DNA from: Spirochaetota bacterium
GTDB lineage: Bacteria > Spirochaetota > Spirochaetia > Treponematales > Rectinemataceae
Direction: 5' to 3'
Assembly (NCBI GenBank): GCA_029265615.1
Contig: JAJUIB010000001.1
Location: 62,001 to 126,000, forward strand
DNA: 64,000 nucleotides
Part shown: one piece after another, positions 59,568 through 64,000 of the stretch
How positions within the stretch are numbered: position 1 is the first letter of the stretch
Layout of the letters: each line of letters opens with the position of its first letter
The notes under the pieces: generated by a model
Told to the model about the DNA's origin: nothing
What the model saw: the letters and a program-made list of their open reading frames with translations, nothing else
Databases searched by the model: none
Position numbers and translations under genes: made by a program

Positions 59568-60536
59568 CTAGTTTGACACAATGCGGCCAATGCGCTCGGT
59601 TCCCCGGGTTTTCCACCATCCGTCGCGCGCGTTGTAGTAAAGGTACCACCTTCCATCTTCCGGGTTTTGCCGCACATCGCAGGCATAGACATGGCTTGTT
59701 CTCCACGGCTTACCATCGGGGCCCGGAGCGTCATCGGGTGCAAGGAGGGGGTCCCGATGGAGGGGCCACCACGTCTGGCCGTCCTCGGAGCCAAGCACAA
59801 AAATCGCGGAACGGCTCCTGCCCTGTTCGTCCCAATCGATGCGATTTTGGAAGCCCACATAGCCATCCTCAAGGCGAATGACTTTGATCGAGCCAGGGCT
59901 TAAGGCGAGGTTGCGCTCATAGGGATCGACCGTGAAGATGGGAGCCTTGTCGGGTACAAAGGGGCCGTAAGGAGCGTCGGACCATGCGCGGCCGATTGCG
60001 GCTGGTTCATAGAATCCGCAGTCGGGAATATATGTCAGTCCGGCGCTGTAATAGAGGACGTAGCGCCCGTCAGCTTCGCGGAAGACGGAAGGGTTGCCGA
60101 CTGCGGGCCCCCGGGCGCTCCCATGCCAGGGAAGCTCAGGCGAAAAGACGGGCTTTAGCCTGCTCCAACGACAAAGATCGGGGGATTCGCTGAGCGCGAT
60201 CCGGCTTCGCCACCGCGCACAGGGAATGAGCGAAAGGCTCAAGGCAAAGGGGGGATAGTGCTCGTAATAGAGCCGATAGATGTCTTCTTCGCGGCGAAGA
60301 AAGGCTCGCATGCCGTGGCGGACAATGGTGCCGCAATCGGTCCAGCAGACGCCGTCGGGCGAACTGAATCGCCGCAAACCGAAGGCCGTATGGGCGATGA
60401 GACACCAATTACCCTCGGGCGTTTCCGAAGGAAATAAAAACGTCGGGTCGGCAAGAAGGGGCGAGAGCGCCGTGGGAGCGATGAGCCAGCGCCCCTCGTC
60501 CTCCCAGGAGAGCGTTGCGAACTCGGCGAGTTTCAT
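59568..60536 (-). CDS. Five-bladed beta-propeller glycoside hydrolase-like protein (GH43/GH117 type)
   Basis: 322 residues from ATG 60536, which lies in a 4-base overlap with the amidohydrolase stop. The blades recur as SPDGVCWTDCGTIV, YRLYYEHYP, YVLYYSAGLTY, YVGFQNRID and WYLYYNARDGWW. An early aspartate in LLADPTFLFPS and later acidic residues fit a GH43-like catalytic set. There is no signal peptide, so it is cytosolic. The substrate is unknown; the coupling to an amidohydrolase suggests use of a modified sugar. Confidence 0.8.
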   Translation of the reverse strand: MKLAEFATLSWEDEGRWLIAPTALSPLLADPTFLFPSETPEGNWCLIAHTAFGLRRFSSPDGVCWTDCGTIVRHGMRAFLRREEDIYRLYYEHYPPFALSLSLIPCARWRSRIALSESPDLCRWSRLKPVFSPELPWHGSARGPAVGNPSVFREADGRYVLYYSAGLTYIPDCGFYEPAAIGRAWSDAPYGPFVPDKAPIFTVDPYERNLALSPGSIKVIRLEDGYVGFQNRIDWDEQGRSRSAIFVLGSEDGQTWWPLHRDPLLAPDDAPGPDGKPWRTSHVYACDVRQNPEDGRWYLYYNARDGWWKTRGTERIGRIVSN

Positions 60537-61780
60537 CCCTGTGTCCTTGGTGCGTCTGCGATTCGAACGCTGCGAGCTTCGTCGTCGATCACAAGACGTA
60601 GTGTTGGTGAGGGGGCTTCGGCGCCCCATGCGGGGCCATGCCCAGCCACAAGCTCCTCAGCACTGAGCGCCTGCCCCGGTACCGCGGGAAACAAGCCTTG
60701 CGCACACGCACAGTCAAGGCCGTGTGGCATGCCATCAGAACCGAAGAGGAGGTCGCGTCCGGGGACAAATCCCGCTTCGTCGATGAGCATGCGGAAGGGG
60801 TTGTTTTGCTCCACAAGGCCCCGGGGGAGGCGATCGCGATAGTCGATCGAATCTGAGCCAAAATTCGGCTGCATGGAGAGGACAAGCCCAAGCTCGCGCG
60901 CACGCACGGCCTGATCGCGGCGGATGAACTGCACATGTTCAAGCCGCGCGCGCGGAAAACGAAGTCCGTTGCGCAGGGATCGTTCGAACACGACGAGGGC
61001 CTCTTCGATGGCAAGGGCGCCAATCGCATGGAGCGAAAGCCCTGCGCCTGCGTCGGCGATGTAGCCGAGCATCTCCTCAAGCTTCTCTTCGGTGTAGACG
61101 AGAAATCCCTTCTCGCCGCCAAGAAAGCACATGCCAAGCGCGGCCGTCCGCGCGCCAAGGGATCCATCGAGGAAGAGTTTTACACCGAGCAGGCTCGCGC
61201 GTTCTTCGGGTGAAAGTTCAGCGAAGACCTCGGGGGTGGCCCAGGAGCCTATGCGATTGCGATAGGGCGATGAGGCGATGACGGCGAGTGCCGCGGATCC
61301 CGCCGTGGTCATATCCTCGACCGAGCCGATGCCCACCGCTTCGAGCGCGCGCATATAGGCGTCGAGTTTCTCTGCGCCGAGGCCCGCAATTTTGCCGTAG
61401 AGCACAAAAAGGCGGGGAAGATTGCGCTCTGCCCAGAGCCGGTCGCCATAATGCTGGGCGAATTCGAGGGCGAAGGATCCAAGCGTGGCGGCCCCCGCTT
61501 CGAGGAAGGGGATGGCTGCGGGTGTAAGCGCATAACCGTGGAGGCTGAAGTTAACGATGACCAGGGGTGGTAGCGCCTCAAGGTCGCGCGGCCCCAGGGG
61601 AAGACGATCGGTTCGCCAACCTTTGACAAGACCGAGGCGGTCGCGCGGCTGCGATACAAGAAGCTCAATCGCCTGCCCGGGCGGAAGACCAAGGAGGCTC
61701 GGAACGCCTTCGAGGGCCGCATAAAGGCTCGGATGGCTGTGATGATCGTGGAGGAGCGGCAATTCAATCACGTGAGTCAT
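60533..61780 (-). CDS. Amidohydrolase, COG1574/YtcJ-like
   Basis: 415 residues. The metal motif HDHHSHPS is unusually close to the N-terminus (residues 11-18), so most of the first half of the usual composite beta domain is missing. Other family motifs are present: GVKLFLDGSLGARTAAL, SLHAIGALAIEEALVVFE, LEHVQFIRRDQ, LVLSMQPNFGSD and FGSDGMPHGLDCACAQG. It is a metal-dependent hydrolase acting on a C-N bond; the substrate is unknown. It lies 48 bases after the U32 gene. Confidence 0.88.
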   Translation of the reverse strand: MTHVIELPLLHDHHSHPSLYAALEGVPSLLGLPPGQAIELLVSQPRDRLGLVKGWRTDRLPLGPRDLEALPPLVIVNFSLHGYALTPAAIPFLEAGAATLGSFALEFAQHYGDRLWAERNLPRLFVLYGKIAGLGAEKLDAYMRALEAVGIGSVEDMTTAGSAALAVIASSPYRNRIGSWATPEVFAELSPEERASLLGVKLFLDGSLGARTAALGMCFLGGEKGFLVYTEEKLEEMLGYIADAGAGLSLHAIGALAIEEALVVFERSLRNGLRFPRARLEHVQFIRRDQAVRARELGLVLSMQPNFGSDSIDYRDRLPRGLVEQNNPFRMLIDEAGFVPGRDLLFGSDGMPHGLDCACAQGLFPAVPGQALSAEELVAGHGPAWGAEAPSPTLRLVIDDEARSVRIADAPRTQG

Positions 61781-61828
61781 GGCGGAAGCAAGTGTACACC
61801 ATTTCCCCGGCCTCGGAAACGTGAATCG

Positions 61829-64000
61829 TCACGGAAGGGCGAAGAGCATGCTCACGCAGTCCTCGACGAGGACAAGGTAGCGCCGTTCGCGGTCTACAAG
61901 CCGCGCTGACCAGCGCCTGTCGCAAGAGGGGGGGCAGCGCCCTCCTTCCGCATAGTGCTTGCGAAGGCAACCGCGTGCGAGAAAGAGCGGTGGCTCGAAA
62001 CAGGAGAGAGGGCGCCTGAGCGCGCCTACAGGCATGCCCGCAAGCGGGGCAAGGAGCGGTGCCCCTGCGTGGGAAAGCCAGTCCCCCATGCGGCTTTGGC
62101 TCTCGGGGCTTCCTTCGAGGTAGTAATAGGCAAAAGCGAGCCGGGGAATGACCGCAGCCCAGGACGCGAGGGCGGCGCGGTTGGCGATATAGAGGTGGAT
62201 GTCGCCGTAAAATGCAAGACGCTCGGGCCCCGCATTAAGGCGTGCAAGGAGCCTGCGCGCAAGGGCTACATGGTGGAGCGCCCCAAGGCCGACAAGCACG
62301 CGACGCCCTTGCGCAAGTTCTCGTGCAAGCCGCGCCTCGACTGAGTCCGCATAAGCGGGAATGTCGGCGACGAGGGGCATAAGCGGCAGAAAGCGCGCAC
62401 CCGCCGCCTCGGGGAGTGGCGCATCTTCAGCGAGTACGCGCGGGCTTGCGAAGGGCATGCCACAGGGGAGTTCGGCGTGCGGAAACACAAGCTCTGCACG
62501 AGGTGGCAGCACCTCAAGGCGCGGCCCTGCATCCTGGGGAAGGGCGAAAGGCCAGTTTTTTCCGCGGAGTGCATTCGTAGCTTCGGCCTCGGCGATAAGC
62601 TCCCCTGCACGCGCATAGAGGCGATTTTTTGCCTTTTTAAGAAGCGAAGGCGGTATGAACACATCTTCAAGTGCGACGGATCGCACCCTTCCCGTGGCGT
62701 CGGGGATGAAGAGGGTGTATCCAGGCGGGAAAGCGGCCTCAAGGCGAAAATCGGCTTCGTCGTTTTCGGCGAAAAGCGACAGCGCCTTTACAAAGCCTCC
62801 GGCCCGCTTCCCCTCGGCAAGCGGCACTACCTCATCGTCGACGAGTGTACATCCTGCATAGCGTCCGCCTAGTGTGAGCGCAAGCTGACCCTCGGCCTTC
62901 CCGGCCTCGACGCGGATGGCAAGCGTCGCCTGAACGCGCTCTACCGCAGGCGGATATTCTTCGCGGCTTACCGCACGGCGATCGAGTTCCCGTGCGGAAA
63001 CGCGCCAAAGCTCCATGCCGACCCGCAGGCCGGGAGGCGCATCGAGTTCGATGCGGCCACCTCCGCGCGCCCGAACCAGGGGCGTTCCCCGATCCGCAGC
63101 GACAAGTCCTGAGACGGCGAAGGGAATCGGCGCATCCCCTCCCAGCGCAAGGAGGCCATCCCGCAGGCCAAGAGGGGCGGAAAGCTCGATTTCCGCCCTG
63201 CCCCGCCCCACCCTGAGGATGCGCCCGGCAGGAATGCCGCGATGACCGGGAAACTCCGCATCGAGGAGGGTTTCACCCGATGTGGAGCGCAAAAACGCTT
63301 TGGTCGGCGATCGGGCAAAACTCAAGCGCGCAGCCGTTCGGCGCGCGGCGAGCTCATCGCGATCGGGGGCTCCCGGTTTCTCTCCAAGGCGATCAAGGGC
63401 GCCACGATACAGGCGGGCGACCGCATGGGCGTATTCGGGCGACTTCATGCGCCCTTCAACCTTGAGCGAAGCTGCGCCGGCTGCGACAAGCGATGCAAGC
63501 TCATCCTCGAGCCAAAGATCGCGACAGGAAAACCAGTATCCGGTATCCCCCGCGATGCCGACGCCCGATTCGGCGCGATAATACGAGCGGCACACCTGGG
63601 CGCACTCGCCACGATTCCCCGATCGCCCCAGGAGGCGCCCTGAAGCGAGGCAGAGCCCCGAGAATGAGTAACAGAGGGCGCCATGGACAAAAAGCTCATA
63701 TTCGAGTTCAGGAACCTCGCGTTTAATCGTGGCCAGTTCGCTTATCGTGGTTTCCCGAGGAAGTACCAGGCGCTGCACTCCACGCTCTCGGACAATCCGT
63801 GCAGCATCGGCCCCTTGGGCCGCAGTCTGTGTGGAGGCGTGGAGCACAAGCGAGGGAAAGGCTTCGCGGATGATCGTCGCAAGCCCCCAATCCTGAAAGA
63901 TCACCGCATCGGGCCGATGGCGATCCAAAAACGCAAGAATGGCGGTGGCGCGATCGAGTTCGGCATCTTCGATGATAGTATTGAGCGCGACGTACACGCG
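61829..64000 (-). CDS. U32 peptidase-family protein, RlhA-like (5' truncated)
   Basis: At least 722 residues; the frame is open to the right edge of the window (GTG 63997 is probably internal, since it reads VYVALNTII, normally about residue 75-80). The U32 signature is ELFVHGALCYSFSGLCLASG, followed by SGNRGECAQVCR, DLWLEDELASLVAAGAASLKVEGRMKSPEYA, and a long DUF3656-like C-terminal half. Family knowledge: members such as RlhA and TrhP hydroxylate cytidine in 23S rRNA or uridine in tRNA. The C-terminus adds a cysteine pattern, CLRKHYAEGGRCPPSC, that could bind a metal or Fe-S cluster. Confidence 0.9.
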   Translation of the reverse strand, partial: RVYVALNTIIEDAELDRATAILAFLDRHRPDAVIFQDWGLATIIREAFPSLVLHASTQTAAQGADAARIVRERGVQRLVLPRETTISELATIKREVPELEYELFVHGALCYSFSGLCLASGRLLGRSGNRGECAQVCRSYYRAESGVGIAGDTGYWFSCRDLWLEDELASLVAAGAASLKVEGRMKSPEYAHAVARLYRGALDRLGEKPGAPDRDELAARRTAARLSFARSPTKAFLRSTSGETLLDAEFPGHRGIPAGRILRVGRGRAEIELSAPLGLRDGLLALGGDAPIPFAVSGLVAADRGTPLVRARGGGRIELDAPPGLRVGMELWRVSARELDRRAVSREEYPPAVERVQATLAIRVEAGKAEGQLALTLGGRYAGCTLVDDEVVPLAEGKRAGGFVKALSLFAENDEADFRLEAAFPPGYTLFIPDATGRVRSVALEDVFIPPSLLKKAKNRLYARAGELIAEAEATNALRGKNWPFALPQDAGPRLEVLPPRAELVFPHAELPCGMPFASPRVLAEDAPLPEAAGARFLPLMPLVADIPAYADSVEARLARELAQGRRVLVGLGALHHVALARRLLARLNAGPERLAFYGDIHLYIANRAALASWAAVIPRLAFAYYYLEGSPESQSRMGDWLSHAGAPLLAPLAGMPVGALRRPLSCFEPPLFLARGCLRKHYAEGGRCPPSCDRRWSARLVDRERRYLVLVEDCVSMLFALP

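Overview
The window is GC-rich, densely coded chromosomal DNA from a spirochaete, most likely a high-GC relative of Treponema or Rectinema. This is inferred from a cytidylate kinase fused to ribosomal protein S1, a B12-type radical SAM protein (TIGR03960) fused to its TIGR03936/DUF2344 partner beside an mreBCD-mrdA-rodA cluster, an rnfCDGEAB operon, a CHASE2 adenylate cyclase, and PEGA, NHL and TPR envelope proteins typical of treponemes. I see no phage, insertion sequence or CRISPR array. Most genes overlap by 4 to 26 bases in long operons.

Layout. 1-2145: the 3' part of an NHL-repeat gene, then tRNA-Thr and tRNA-Tyr with a promoter and a strong terminator. 2162-9320 (+): YkgJ-type cysteine-cluster protein, metallo-beta-lactamase-fold hydrolase, a small unknown protein, mltG, dnaG, rpoD and a coiled-coil zinc-ribbon protein. 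9341-9860: an expanded RNase P RNA. 10043-19298 (+): TPR protein, mreB, mreC, mreD, mrdA, rodA and the fused radical SAM protein, which together form a cell-elongation operon. 19455-31476 (-): lipoprotein, CHASE2 cyclase, membrane-anchored repeat protein, GAF/sigma-54 activator, cmk-rpsA fusion, rluB, scpB, scpA, folK and recA. 31629-40094 (-): in transcription order a Cas2-like gene, prfB with its programmed frameshift, a PEGA protein, ftsY, a YD-like repeat protein and lolC-lolD-lolE. 40221-41525 (+): an exported FN3-like/TPR-like protein. 41548-46404 (-): murC, yicC, a cytidylate-kinase-like gene, a short-chain dehydrogenase and galM. 46491-48461 (-): a divergent GH57-like protein. 48495-55574 (-): a DUF212 membrane protein, an unknown 529-residue membrane protein and the six rnf genes. 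55641-58669 (+): rluA-type pseudouridine synthase, hflK and hflC. 58751-64000 (-): phosphoesterase, a beta-propeller glycosidase, an amidohydrolase and a U32 peptidase-family protein cut by the window edge.

The genes are mostly core functions: replication and transcription start-up, rod-shape wall synthesis, chromosome segregation, translation termination, lipoprotein sorting and membrane redox energetics. The points most worth a second look are: an Rnf complex whose electron-input subunits (RnfC, RnfB) have lost canonical cofactor motifs and which is preceded by an unknown membrane protein; a stand-alone Cas2-like protein placed directly before prfB; several genes whose -10 box lies six or seven bases before the start codon with no ribosome-binding site, suggesting leaderless mRNAs; and a nucleoside-kinase-like protein whose Walker A lysine is an asparagine.

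All calls come from reading translations and motifs by eye. No database search, structure prediction or alignment was run.
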